64,000 nucleotides of DNA. It comes from Actinomadura opuntiae. GTDB lineage: Bacteria; Actinomycetota; Actinomycetes; Streptosporangiales; Streptosporangiaceae. The translations under genes were made by a program, and so were the position numbers. Below, in pieces: positions 37,462 to 48,241 of this stretch. Every line of letters begins with the position of its first letter. Position 1 is the first letter of the stretch. The notes under the pieces were generated by a model. The model did no database searches. It was not told the DNA's origin and worked only from the letters and a program-made list of their open reading frames with translations. The stretch lies in the NCBI RefSeq assembly GCF_030283205.1, contig NZ_JASNWF010000004.1:248001-312000 (forward strand). The letters run 5' to 3'.

Positions 37462-38778
37462 ATGTCGGCCCGAACTCATCCGGGATCAGCCCGGGACGCC
37501 TGGTCGGCGGCGTTCGCGGTGCTGCAGCGGATCGGCCGCAGCCTCATGCTGCCGATCGCCGTGCTGCCCGCCGCCGGGATCCTGCTGCGGCTCGGCCAGC
37601 CCGACCTGCTCGGCGCGGACGGCCTCGGCTTGGACCGGGTCGCCGAGGTGTTCGCCGCGGCCGGCGGCGCGCTGCTGGACAACCTCGCGATCCTGTTCGC
37701 GGTCGGCGTCGCCATCGGGTTCGCCAAGAAGTCCGACGGCTCCACCGCGCTCGCCGCCGTCGCCGCCTACCTCGTCTTCGACCGCGTCTCCAAGACGATG
37801 TTCGCGCACAGCTCGGCACTGAAGGGCAGCGTCGTCCAGCTCGTCCGCCAGGAGGACGGCTCGCTCAAGGAGACGATCGGCTACGGGCTCGTCAACCCGA
37901 CGCAGGTGATCGGCGGCATCGCGGTCGGGCTGATGGTCGCGCTGCTCTACCAGCGCTTCTACCGGATCAAGCTGCCGTCCTGGCTGGCGTTCTTCGGCGG
38001 GCGCCGGTTCGTCCCGATCGTCAGCGCCGCCGCCGCGCTCGTCCTCGGCGTCGTGGTCGGACTCGTCTGGCCGACGCTCGGCGGCTGGATCAACGACTTC
38101 GGCGGCTGGATCACCGGCGCGGGCGCGGCCGGCGCCGGCGTGTACGGGGTGGCCAACCGGCTGCTGCTGCCGTTCGGCCTGCACCACATCCTCAACTCGC
38201 TGATCTGGTTCGTGTTCGGCTCCTACCAGGGCCCCGACGGCGTCGTGCACGGCGAGATCAACCGGTACCTCGCGGGCGACCCGCACGCCGGGACGTTCCT
38301 CGCCGGATTCTTCCCCGTGCTGATGTTCGGGCTGCCGGGCGCGGCGCTGGCGATCTGGCGGTGCGCCGAGCCGGACCGGCGCGGCGCCGTCGGCGGGCTG
38401 ATGGTCTCCGCGGCGCTGACCGCGTTCGTCTGCGGGGTGACCGAGCCGATCGAGTTCTCGTTCATGTTCGTCGCGCCGCTGCTGTACGGGATCCACGTCG
38501 TGCTGACCGGCGTCTCGATGTACCTGCTCGCGGCGGCGCACGCGCAGCTCGGGTTCAGCTTCTCCGCCGGGCTGATCGACCTGCTGCTGAACGCCACCAA
38601 GAGCAACACCCGGCATCTGTGGTACGTCGTCGGGCTCGGCGTGGTCTACTTCTTCGTCTACTACCTGGTCTTCAGCTTCGTGATCAAGAGGTTCGGGCTG
38701 GCGACGCCGGGCCGCGAGCCGGCCGAGGACGCCCCGCCGCGGCCCCGCCCGGGCACCCCGCCGGACCCCGCCGCATGA
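37462..38778 (+). CDS. PTS IIC permease, GlcNAc/glucose family, copy 1
   Basis: This 438-residue membrane protein imports the sugar during phosphorylation. It contains QRIGRSLMLPIAVLPAAGILLRLG, FAKKSDGSTALAAV, LLPFGLHHILNSLIWFVFGSY, and the substrate motif GVTEPIEFSFMFVAPLLYG, with roughly eight to ten hydrophobic segments. It has neither IIB nor IIA fused. ATG 37462 is behind GGAG (six bases); the ATG four codons upstream is an alternative. Copy 2 at 39740 is clearly paralogous. It is divergent from the nagA operon across the palindrome. Confidence 0.94.
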   Translation: MSARTHPGSARDAWSAAFAVLQRIGRSLMLPIAVLPAAGILLRLGQPDLLGADGLGLDRVAEVFAAAGGALLDNLAILFAVGVAIGFAKKSDGSTALAAVAAYLVFDRVSKTMFAHSSALKGSVVQLVRQEDGSLKETIGYGLVNPTQVIGGIAVGLMVALLYQRFYRIKLPSWLAFFGGRRFVPIVSAAAALVLGVVVGLVWPTLGGWINDFGGWITGAGAAGAGVYGVANRLLLPFGLHHILNSLIWFVFGSYQGPDGVVHGEINRYLAGDPHAGTFLAGFFPVLMFGLPGAALAIWRCAEPDRRGAVGGLMVSAALTAFVCGVTEPIEFSFMFVAPLLYGIHVVLTGVSMYLLAAAHAQLGFSFSAGLIDLLLNATKSNTRHLWYVVGLGVVYFFVYYLVFSFVIKRFGLATPGREPAEDAPPRPRPGTPPDPAA

Positions 38779-38866
38779 GCCCTGACCTGCGCGTTCATCT
38801 GATCTTGCGGTCGTTTGCGGGTGACTCGGCCGTTACGGTTTCGTGCATTGACACGACTTTCTATGA

Positions 38867-38892
38867 TGTGGTCTAGTCCGGCCTAGACCAGT
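38867..38892. promoter_or_regulatory. Second extended DasR-like operator, upstream of dasR
   Basis: This 26-bp site matches the core of the 37397 palindrome at nearly every position (left edge TGTGGTCTAG, centre TCCGGC, right arm CTAGACCAGT). TTGACA at 38848 and TATGAT at 38862 precede it, though their spacing of eight is too short for one promoter. It indicates autoregulation of the downstream GntR gene. Confidence 0.8.
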
Positions 38893-38974
38893 ACGAACAA
38901 GTCGAATCACGCGTCATCCTGCTGATCCCGTCAATCCCGTCGATACGGCCCAGAGGCCATCGAGGACACCCCCA

Positions 38975-39715
38975 GTGACGACCATCGATCCGCACAGCCC
39001 CGTACCGAAGTACTTCCAGCTGCGCGCCATCCTGCTCGACCTCATCGAGAGCGCCGAGCTGCCCGTCGACGCCCCGATCCCCTCGGAGCGCGAGCTGTGC
39101 GTACGGTACGGGCTGTCCCGCATGACCGTCCGCCAGGGCGTCGACCACCTCGTGTCGGAGGGACGGCTGTACCGCGTCCCCGGCAAGGGGACGTTCGTCG
39201 CCCGCCCCAAGATCGAGATGCCGCTGCGGCTGGTCTCGTTCACCGAGGACATGCTCGCGCGCGGGCTGCGGCCCGGCGCCGTCGACCTGGACCGCCGCAC
39301 CGTCCCCGCGGACGCCCGGCTGGCCCGGATCTTCGAGGTCGAGCCCGGCACGCAGATCCACGTCATCGAGCGGCTGCGCACCGCCGACGGGGAGCCCATG
39401 GCACTCGAACGCGCGCATATCCTTGCCTCGCTCGCCCCCGACCTGCTGGACCGCCGCCTCGCCGACCGCTCCCTGTACGGCGTCCTCGAAGCGGTGTACG
39501 GGCTGGTCTTCGACGCCGGCGACCAGACCATCGACGCCAGTCTGGCGGACGCGGCCGACGCCAAGCACCTGCAGATCCCCAAGGGCAGCGCCGTGCTGCT
39601 CCTGCAGCGCCGCTCCTACACCGGAGGCGTCTGCGCCGAGCTGGGCGTGTCCACCTACCGGGCGGACCGCTACCAGATCCACACGGCACTCGGAAATCCC
39701 CCGCCGCACTCCTGA
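38975..39715 (+). CDS. dasR: GntR/HutC-family regulator, DasR-like
   Basis: This 246-residue regulator has an N-terminal winged helix (PKYFQLRAILLDLIESAELP...SRMTVRQGVDHLVSEGRLYR, about 10-75) and a C-terminal UTRA domain that in DasR binds GlcN-6-P. The flanking IIC genes, nagA and dre-like operators make it the DasR orthologue candidate. GTG 38975 follows CGAGGACACCCC. DasR of Streptomyces represses GlcNAc uptake and links nutrient state to development and antibiotics. The gene probably heads a unit with IIC copy 2, 24 bp downstream. Confidence 0.9.
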   Translation: MTTIDPHSPVPKYFQLRAILLDLIESAELPVDAPIPSERELCVRYGLSRMTVRQGVDHLVSEGRLYRVPGKGTFVARPKIEMPLRLVSFTEDMLARGLRPGAVDLDRRTVPADARLARIFEVEPGTQIHVIERLRTADGEPMALERAHILASLAPDLLDRRLADRSLYGVLEAVYGLVFDAGDQTIDASLADAADAKHLQIPKGSAVLLLQRRSYTGGVCAELGVSTYRADRYQIHTALGNPPPHS

Positions 39716-39739
39716 ACTCCCCTGAGGAGGGACCTCCCG

Positions 39740-41152
39740 ATGACTTCGACCACCGTGGACGCCGCGCCGCGGCGGGGGTCGCGCGCCCTCGCGGTGCTGC
39801 AGCGGATCGGCCGCAGCCTCATGCTGCCGATCGCCGTGCTGCCCGCCGCGGCCCTGCTGCTGCGCTTCGGCCAGCCGGACATGCTCGGCAAGGACGGCCT
39901 CGGCTGGATCCGCGTCGCCGAGGTCGTCGGCGGCGCCGGCCAGGCCCTGTTCGACAACCTCCCGCTGCTGTTCGCGGTCGGCGTCGCGATCGGCTTCGCC
40001 AAGAAGTCCGACGGCTCCACCGCGCTCGCCGCCGTGGTCGGGTACCTGGTCTTCGACCACGTCACCAAGATCATGTTCTCGCACTCCGGCGACCTCAAGG
40101 GCCAGGTGCTGATCACCAAGGTGACCGACGGCGCCGCCGCGCCGGCCATCGACTTCGGCGCCAAGAACCCGACCGACGTGCTCGGCGGCATCCTCATCGG
40201 CGTCGTCGCCGCGCTGCTCTACCAGCGCTTCTACCGGGTCAAGCTGCCGACCTACCTGGCGTTCTTCGGCGGCCGCCGGTTCGTCCCGATCGTCACCGCG
40301 CTCGCCGCGCTGGTGCTCGGCGTGCTGATCGGCTTCATCTGGCCGGTGTTCGGCGGCTGGCTCACCGACTTCGGCGACTGGATCACCGGCGCGGGCGCCG
40401 CCGGCGCCGGCATCTACGGCGTCGTCAACCGGCTGCTGCTGCCGTTCGGCCTGCACCACATCCCGAACTCGCTCATCTGGTTCGTGTTCGGCTCCTACAA
40501 CGGCCCCGACGGCGTCGTGCACGGCGAGATCAACCGCTACCTCGCGGGCGACCCGCACTCGGGCGGCTTCCTGGCCGGGTTCTTCCCGGTGCTGATGTTC
40601 GGCCTGCCCGGCGCGGCCCTCGCGATCTGGCGCGCCGCTCCCCCGCACCGCCGCTCCGCGGTCGGCGGCATCATGATCTCCGCCGCGCTCACCGCGTTCG
40701 TCACCGGCGTCACCGAGCCGATCGAGTTCGCGTTCATGTTCGTCGCGCCCGTCCTGTACGGCGTGCACGTCGTCCTCACCGGCATCTCGATGGCCGTCCT
40801 CAACGCCGCGGGCGCCCAACTCGGTTTCGGTTTCTCGGCGGGCGGCATCGACATGCTGCTGAACGCCTCGAAGGACAACACCAAGGGCCTGCCGCTGATC
40901 ATCGGCATGGGGATCCTGTACTTCGTCATCTACTACTTCCTGTTCAAGTTCCTGATCGTGAAGTTCGATTTCGCGACCCCGGGCCGGGAACCGGAGGACG
41001 TGGAGTCGGTCGCCGCCGACCCGGGTTCCAACCCGGAACTGGCGGGCGGGGAGAAGAAGACCCGGCGCCGCAGCAAGCCGGCCCCCGAGCCCGCCGAGGC
41101 CGCCGAGCCCGCCGAGGCCCCCGACTCCTCGACGACGACCACGACCACCTGA
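39740..41152 (+). CDS. PTS IIC permease, GlcNAc/glucose family, copy 2
   Basis: This 470-residue permease resembles copy 1 along its length (QRIGRSLMLPIAVLPAAALLLRFG, FAKKSDGSTALAAVVGY, LLPFGLHHIPNSLIWFVFGSY, GVTEPIEFAFMFVAPVLYG). It differs by a 40-residue charged tail rich in Pro, Ala and Glu that ends in seven Thr-rich residues. AGGAGGG stands eight bases before the ATG. It lies directly behind dasR, like nagE2 arrangements, and is ended by a 16-bp stem terminator. Two copies may differ in sugar, for example GlcNAc and MurNAc or glucose; sequence does not decide. Confidence 0.94.
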   Translation: MTSTTVDAAPRRGSRALAVLQRIGRSLMLPIAVLPAAALLLRFGQPDMLGKDGLGWIRVAEVVGGAGQALFDNLPLLFAVGVAIGFAKKSDGSTALAAVVGYLVFDHVTKIMFSHSGDLKGQVLITKVTDGAAAPAIDFGAKNPTDVLGGILIGVVAALLYQRFYRVKLPTYLAFFGGRRFVPIVTALAALVLGVLIGFIWPVFGGWLTDFGDWITGAGAAGAGIYGVVNRLLLPFGLHHIPNSLIWFVFGSYNGPDGVVHGEINRYLAGDPHSGGFLAGFFPVLMFGLPGAALAIWRAAPPHRRSAVGGIMISAALTAFVTGVTEPIEFAFMFVAPVLYGVHVVLTGISMAVLNAAGAQLGFGFSAGGIDMLLNASKDNTKGLPLIIGMGILYFVIYYFLFKFLIVKFDFATPGREPEDVESVAADPGSNPELAGGEKKTRRRSKPAPEPAEAAEPAEAPDSSTTTTTT

Positions 41153-41179
41153 CCAGCGGTTTCGTCACCCCGCTCGCAC

Positions 41180-41217
41180 ACGGCGGCGGGACGCCCCACC
41201 AGGCGTCCCGCCGCCGT
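41180..41217 (+). terminator. Stem-loop terminator after IIC copy 2
   Basis: ACGGCGGCGGGACGCC and GGCGTCCCGCCGCCGT form a perfect 16-bp stem with a six-base loop 28 bp after the stop. No U-tract follows. Confidence 0.85.
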
Positions 41218-41221
41218 CCCT

Positions 41222-41280
41222 CTGAAAAGACGCCCACGCACTGAAAAGACGCCCCACCCTCTGAAAAGACGCCCCACCCA
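41222..41280. repeat. Three imperfect tandem 20-bp repeats
   Basis: CTGAAAAGACGCC-containing units start at 41222, 41241 and 41261; the last two are identical in 19 of 20 bases and the first is shortened. They abut the terminator and share GACGCC with its stem, suggesting origin from local slippage. Confidence 0.85.
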
Positions 41281-41350
41281 CCCGGGGGCGGACCGCGCTA
41301 CCGCCCAAGTCAACCCCGCGCCCGGCCCCCTCGCCCATAGAACCCCGTTC

Positions 41351-41359
41351 TGTGGATAA
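41351..41359. promoter_or_regulatory. DnaA-box match
   Basis: TGTGGATAA is the exact reverse complement of the consensus DnaA box TTATCCACA. It stands 152 bp upstream of the Rv3235-family gene. A single box may titrate DnaA or be chance. Confidence 0.5.
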
Positions 41360-41511
41360 CCCCGGGCCAGGCAGCCGCCCAGGGAGGCCGGAACGGGCGC
41401 AGAGCGGCACAAGGCGGACGGTCGGCTCAGCGAAAAGTGGCCGCACGTGGCCATGGATGTATTTCTTCGCGGCCTCGCGACTCCTGTTCAAAAACGAGTC
41501 GGGAGGTTCCC

Positions 41512-42051
41512 ATGGGTCGTCGTCCAGCCAAGCGCCCCGCTGTCCGGATCGTCCGGTACCGCGCCGTTCCGTCGCAGCGGACGGACGGTGCGCTGGCCCT
41601 CACCCCCGTCCAGGCCGCGGCCCTCCGGGCACCATCACGTCAGGCCGCGGAGCCGTCGCCCGCGAAACGCAGGACGGCCGCCCCACCGGGGAGAAGGCTG
41701 CGGGTGGTGCGGCCCGGCGACGGGGTGGACGCGGAGGTCCGGGCCGTCGCGGACGCGACGCTCCGGATCGTCGTCGAGGTGCTCGCCGGGACGCGTCCGC
41801 CGCACCAACTGGCGCTCGTCGCGGTGCCGGCGGTGTGCCGCGGCCTGGCACCGCACCGCCGGACCGTCCCCGGCGGGCGCCGGATCGTCCCGCCGCAGGT
41901 GCTGTCGAGCCGCGTCCAGCGGCCCTCGCCCCGCATCGCCGAGGCGTCCGCCGTCGTGCTCGTGGCCGGGCGCGCCCACGCCGTCGCCCTCCGCCTGGAG
42001 CACACGCGCGGACGATGGCGCTGCACCGCGGTCGAGACCACGGCCCCCTGA
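41512..42051 (+). CDS. Rv3235 family protein
   Basis: This 179-residue protein is named after the M. tuberculosis gene next to secA. An Arg/Pro-rich N-terminus (MGRRPAKRPAVRIVRYRAVP) leads into the conserved fold with VRAVADATLRIVVEVLAGTRPPHQL and a C-terminal ending LRLEHTRGRWRCTAVE. ATG 41512 lies behind GGGAGG. Its position convergent to secA is conserved in actinobacteria. The function is unknown; a role linked to SecA or its folding is only a guess from synteny. Confidence 0.88.
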   Translation: MGRRPAKRPAVRIVRYRAVPSQRTDGALALTPVQAAALRAPSRQAAEPSPAKRRTAAPPGRRLRVVRPGDGVDAEVRAVADATLRIVVEVLAGTRPPHQLALVAVPAVCRGLAPHRRTVPGGRRIVPPQVLSSRVQRPSPRIAEASAVVLVAGRAHAVALRLEHTRGRWRCTAVETTAP

Positions 42052-42057
42052 CGTGCG

Positions 42058-42093
42058 ACGAGGCGGCCTCCCGGAGCCGGGAGGCCGCCTCGT
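42058..42093. terminator. Bidirectional terminator between Rv3235-family gene and secA
   Basis: A 17-bp perfect stem (ACGAGGCGGCCTCCCGG with its complement) with a two-base loop lies between convergent stops. It is one of the strongest stems in the window. Confidence 0.88.
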
Positions 42094-42105
42094 TACCGCG
42101 GTGGC

Positions 42106-44973
<2,868 letters not shown>

Positions 44974-45059
44974 TCTCGAAGGCTCCTTGCAGATCGTGGT
45001 TCACCGCTCCTGGCGGCACGCACACCACTCGTACGATGCCCATCGTAGGCGAGACCCAG

Positions 45060-45075
45060 AATGGTCTAGGTCACT
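45060..45075. promoter_or_regulatory. Possible third dre-like site, secA upstream region
   Basis: AATGGTCTAGGTCACT matches the dre consensus ACTGGTCTAGACCACT at 13 of 16 positions. It lies in the divergent secA/HGxxPAAW intergenic region, 87 bp upstream of secA. This may be chance. Confidence 0.35.
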
Positions 45076-45156
45076 CCGCAGCGCAATCCACGCCCGGCCC
45101 CGTTTGACGCACCGGGTCCGGGAGAAGATCTCATGCACCATCGGAGGGGAGGCGCA

Positions 45157-45495
45157 ATGTCCGACGAGTCGCACGGGTCCCACGCCGGGCGGCCGAGTTC
45201 GTGGGTGGCCGTCACGATCATCTTCATCGGCTTCGCGGTGGGCGGTGTCGCGCTCTGCAACGGACCCATGTGGATCATGTTCTGGGTCGGCGTCGGGATC
45301 ATCGTCCTCGGCATGCTGGCCAGCTGGGCCGTCCACCTGTTCTCCGACGTGGTGCTGGACGCGCCGCGGGTGATCCCGGAGATCGTCGACTACACGCTCT
45401 TCGGCTCGCGCTCGTCCAAGCGCCGCGGCGGCGAGTCGGGCGAGATCCTCGACCGCCCCACCGCCACCGACCCCCAGCAGACCCCGCACGGCTGA
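45157..45495 (+). CDS. HGxxPAAW family membrane protein
   Basis: This 112-residue protein carries the HGxxPAAW-like N-terminus (ESHGSHAGRPSSWVAVTIIF) followed by two membrane helices (about 16-37 and 42-64) and a charged tail that ends DPQQTPHG. Actinobacteria often have several; their function is unknown. GGGGAGGCGCA precedes ATG 45157. It is divergent from secA and ended by a 17-bp stem. Confidence 0.85.
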   Translation: MSDESHGSHAGRPSSWVAVTIIFIGFAVGGVALCNGPMWIMFWVGVGIIVLGMLASWAVHLFSDVVLDAPRVIPEIVDYTLFGSRSSKRRGGESGEILDRPTATDPQQTPHG

Positions 45496-45502
45496 CACCT
45501 CC

Positions 45503-45540
45503 GCGGACGCGCCCGGCTCTTGGGAGCCGGGCGCGTCCGC
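45503..45540 (+). terminator. Stem-loop terminator after the HGxxPAAW gene
   Basis: GCGGACGCGCCCGGCTC and its exact complement form a 17-bp stem around the loop TTGG, eight bases after the stop codon. Confidence 0.9.
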
Positions 45541-45663
45541 GTCCGGCCCCGCAACACAATCCGACGAAAGCCCGCTGCAAGCCACGCCGAAGCAGAGCGA
45601 GGCCCGTGGGACAGCAGGCCACAGACGCGGCACGCGGGGATCAGGTGCAGCGCAGGCTTGCGG

Positions 45664-46857
45664 TCAGGCGGGCCCGGCCTTGAGCGCGGCGTCGACGAGG
45701 GCGCGGTCCAGTCCGTCGGGGACGATCCGTTCCACGCGGACGTCCGTGCAGCCGACACAGCCCGCCGCCCGCCACAGCGCCGTGGCCAGTGCCGCCGCGG
45801 ACGCCTCGGCCCGGCCGGCGGTTCGGGTCGCCCATGGTTCGAACGACACCTGGCGGGCGATCAGGGTGCGGCCCTCCCGCGCCGGGTCGACTCGGCCAAG
45901 CAGCCGCCCACCGGACAGGAGCGGCATCGCGAAGTACCCGTGGACGCGCTTGGCCTTCGGGACGTACGCCTCCAGCCGGTGGTCGAACCCGAACACCCGC
46001 GACGTGCGGGCGCGGTCCCACACCAGGGAGTCGAACGGCGACAGCAGCGTGGTGGCGTGCCGCCCGCGCGGGGGTGCGGTGAGGGCCTCGGGGGCGGCCC
46101 AGGCCGGCTGCGTCCAGCCGTCCACCTTCACCGGGACGAGCCCGGCCGCCTCGACGACCCCGGCCACTTGGTCCTGCTTGAGACGGTAGTAGTCGGCGAG
46201 ATCGGCCCGTGTCGCCACGCCGAGCGCCCGTCCGGCCCGCGCGACGAGGGCCGTGAGGCAGGCCTCGTCGTCCGGGTCCTGTGCGAGCAGGTCTGCCGGG
46301 ACCGCCCTTTCGGCCAGGTCATAGACCCGTCGCCAGCCCACCCGCTCGACGCAGACGACCTCGCCGACGTCCAGCAGCCACTCGATGCCGATCTTGTGCT
46401 CGCTCCAGTCCCACCACTCGGCGCTGGCCTTCGCCCCGCCGAGTTCCTTGGTGGTCAGCGGACCGTCGGCGCGCAGCCGGGCCCGGATCTCCTCGCACAC
46501 CCCCTCGGGCACCTTGTGCCAGCGCCAGCCCCGCCGCAGGTAGGCGCGGCGCCGGAACGCGAACAGCGGCCAGTCGCGCATCGGCAGCACCGACGCGGCG
46601 TGCGCCCAGTACTCGAAAGCGCCGGGCGTGCCGTTCCCCCAGTAGGCGGCCTCGATCGCGCTCCGCTCCACCGGTCCCAGCCGCGCGTACGGCACCAGCT
46701 CATGGGAACGCGCCAGCACGGAGATCGTGTCCAGCTGGACGGCGCCCAGCCGCTCCAGCATGCCCGTGACTCCGCCCTTCGGCCGCGCCCCCAGGAAGCC
46801 CTGGGCACGCAGCTGGAGCCGTCGTACCTCGTCCGCACTCAGCTCTGCCTCGACCAC
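45664..46857 (-). CDS. YcaQ/AlkX-type DNA glycosylase (winged-helix crosslink repair)
   Basis: This 397-residue HTH_42 protein resembles E. coli YcaQ, which unhooks interstrand DNA crosslinks. The catalytic QxD motif is GAVQLDTISVLARSHELV, distinct from the QxQ of AlkZ toxin-resistance enzymes. Downstream are WGNGTPGAFEYWAHAASVLP, LLSPFDSLVWDRARTSRVFGFDHRLEAYVP and GYFAMPLL, all typical of the family. The start is uncertain: GTG 46857 gives VVEAELSADEVRRLQL but lacks a ribosome-binding site, suggesting a leaderless message. It stands alone; resistance to a self-made alkylator is possible but no biosynthetic cluster is here. Confidence 0.85.
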   Translation of the reverse strand: MVEAELSADEVRRLQLRAQGFLGARPKGGVTGMLERLGAVQLDTISVLARSHELVPYARLGPVERSAIEAAYWGNGTPGAFEYWAHAASVLPMRDWPLFAFRRRAYLRRGWRWHKVPEGVCEEIRARLRADGPLTTKELGGAKASAEWWDWSEHKIGIEWLLDVGEVVCVERVGWRRVYDLAERAVPADLLAQDPDDEACLTALVARAGRALGVATRADLADYYRLKQDQVAGVVEAAGLVPVKVDGWTQPAWAAPEALTAPPRGRHATTLLSPFDSLVWDRARTSRVFGFDHRLEAYVPKAKRVHGYFAMPLLSGGRLLGRVDPAREGRTLIARQVSFEPWATRTAGRAEASAAALATALWRAAGCVGCTDVRVERIVPDGLDRALVDAALKAGPA

Positions 46858-47201
46858 GCCCGCGATGCTAGGGCACAACACCGACAAAACCACATTGCCG
46901 GTAACCCCACCGCCCGCACCTCCCGACCACTTCCCAGACAACTCAACAGCGGACCACCCGCCTGTCCGTTGACCTGTAGCCGGGACTTGGTGGGCCCCGT
47001 GGCTGGTCGCCCACCACCCGGACGCCAGTGGTCTGGTGGCCGGTGGTCCGCTGGTTGGTCAGCCGCCGGGCCCGCTGCCGCAGTGGTCGGTGGCTGGGAG
47101 TTGACGGCCCGTCAGCCCGCGCCCGTGACCCGCTGGCCGGTGGCATGGTGATCCGGCAACCGGGGACGTGGTGGTCCACCGGGCGGGGCAGGGGGTTTGG
47201 G
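46858..47201. other. Intergenic region between response regulator and YcaQ gene
   Basis: The 344 bp contain a degenerate run rich in CTGGT/GGTGG words between about 46990 and 47170 (for example GTGGTCTGGTGGCCGGTGG). Translations of all frames are repetitive and not protein-like. It should hold the YcaQ promoter; none is recognisable. Confidence 0.5.
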
Positions 47202-47963
47202 TTAGGTGATTTCTAGGAGTTTTTCCCGGACGGCGTAGACGACGGCTTCCATGCGCGAGTGGAGCTGGAGCTTCTCGAGGATGTTGCGGACGTGGTTCTT
47301 CACCGTGTTCTCGGAGATGAACAGCTCGCGGGCGATCTCGCGGTTGCCGAGGCCGCGGGCGACGAGGCGCAGGACCTCCATCTCGCGTTCGGTGAGGCGG
47401 GGCGCGGGGACCTGCTGGGTGCGCTCCTCGCTGCGCTTGGCCAGCGACGCGAACTCGGTGATCAGCTTGGACGCCATGGACGGGCTGATCAGCGACTGCC
47501 CGCCGTGCACGGCGCGGACCGCCTGCGGGACCTCGTCGATCGAGATCTCCTTGAGCAGGTAGCCGCTGGCCCCGGCCTTGATGGCCTCGAAGAGGTCCTC
47601 CTCCTCGTCGCTGATCGTGAGCATGACGATCTTGGCGCTGGGCGCGGCGTCCTTGATCGCCGTGCACGCCTCGATGCCGCTGCGGCGGGGCATCCGGATG
47701 TCCATCAGCACCACGTCCGGCAGCAGGTCGCCGGCCATCTCGACCGCCTCGTGGCCGTCGCCGCCCTCGCCGATGACCTCGATGTCGTCCTCGGCCTGCA
47801 GCACCATCTCCAGGCCTCGGCGGAACAGCGCGTGGTCGTCGACGATGAGGACGCGGATCGGGTCGGCCGCGTCGCCCGGCCGCGCGGCCCGCCGATCGGC
47901 GGGGGCGGCGCCGCCCTGCCGGGGCACCGCCACGGCTTCGCGAGCCTCGGGATTCTCGCTCAC
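47202..47963 (-). CDS. NarL/FixJ-type response regulator
   Basis: This 253-residue regulator has a 30-residue disordered Ala/Arg-rich head, a receiver domain ([17 protein letters not shown], phosphoacceptor Asp88 in VVLMDIRMP, Thr in MLTISDEE, Lys in GYLLKEIS) and a LuxR helix-turn-helix ([26 protein letters not shown]...[10 protein letters not shown]). No sensor kinase gene is adjacent, so its signal is unknown. The neighbouring hpf gene on the same strand suggests a link with growth arrest; such a regulator next to hpf is a recurring actinobacterial arrangement. GTG 47963 is the start. Confidence 0.92.
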   Translation of the reverse strand: MSENPEAREAVAVPRQGGAAPADRRAARPGDAADPIRVLIVDDHALFRRGLEMVLQAEDDIEVIGEGGDGHEAVEMAGDLLPDVVLMDIRMPRRSGIEACTAIKDAAPSAKIVMLTISDEEEDLFEAIKAGASGYLLKEISIDEVPQAVRAVHGGQSLISPSMASKLITEFASLAKRSEERTQQVPAPRLTEREMEVLRLVARGLGNREIARELFISENTVKNHVRNILEKLQLHSRMEAVVYAVREKLLEIT

Positions 47964-48241
47964 CTGAGTCGCGGCGTGGAGGAGACGCCGCTTCCCCCCT
48001 TCACTGTCAGTGATCTGAAACTACCGGAGGGTCGGGCTCCGGGGTCGCCCCCGGAGGACTTGCGAGGCTGCCCCGGCGTGATGCGCCGCGGTGCCCCTCA
48101 GCCCCTACGTTACGGGGTCTTCCGCCGTTTCCCGCGTCTCGCGCGGCCGACAAAATTCCGAGGGCACCGGCCGGCCCGGACGTCCGTCATGCGACGGCCA
48201 CCCCCGGGCCGGCCGGTGCCGCGCCGATCCGGTGCCGCGTC

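Larger units (their letters stand above)
41153..41511. other. Intergenic region after IIC copy 2
   Basis: The 359 bp hold the terminator at 41180, the three 20-bp repeats at 41222, a DnaA-box match at 41351 and the Rv3235-gene promoter region. No gene is supported. Confidence 0.55.

Noticed and set aside
38848-38867. TTGACA and TATGAT before dasR as one promoter
   Set aside because: The spacing of eight bases is incompatible with a normal sigma-70 promoter; each may be part of another.
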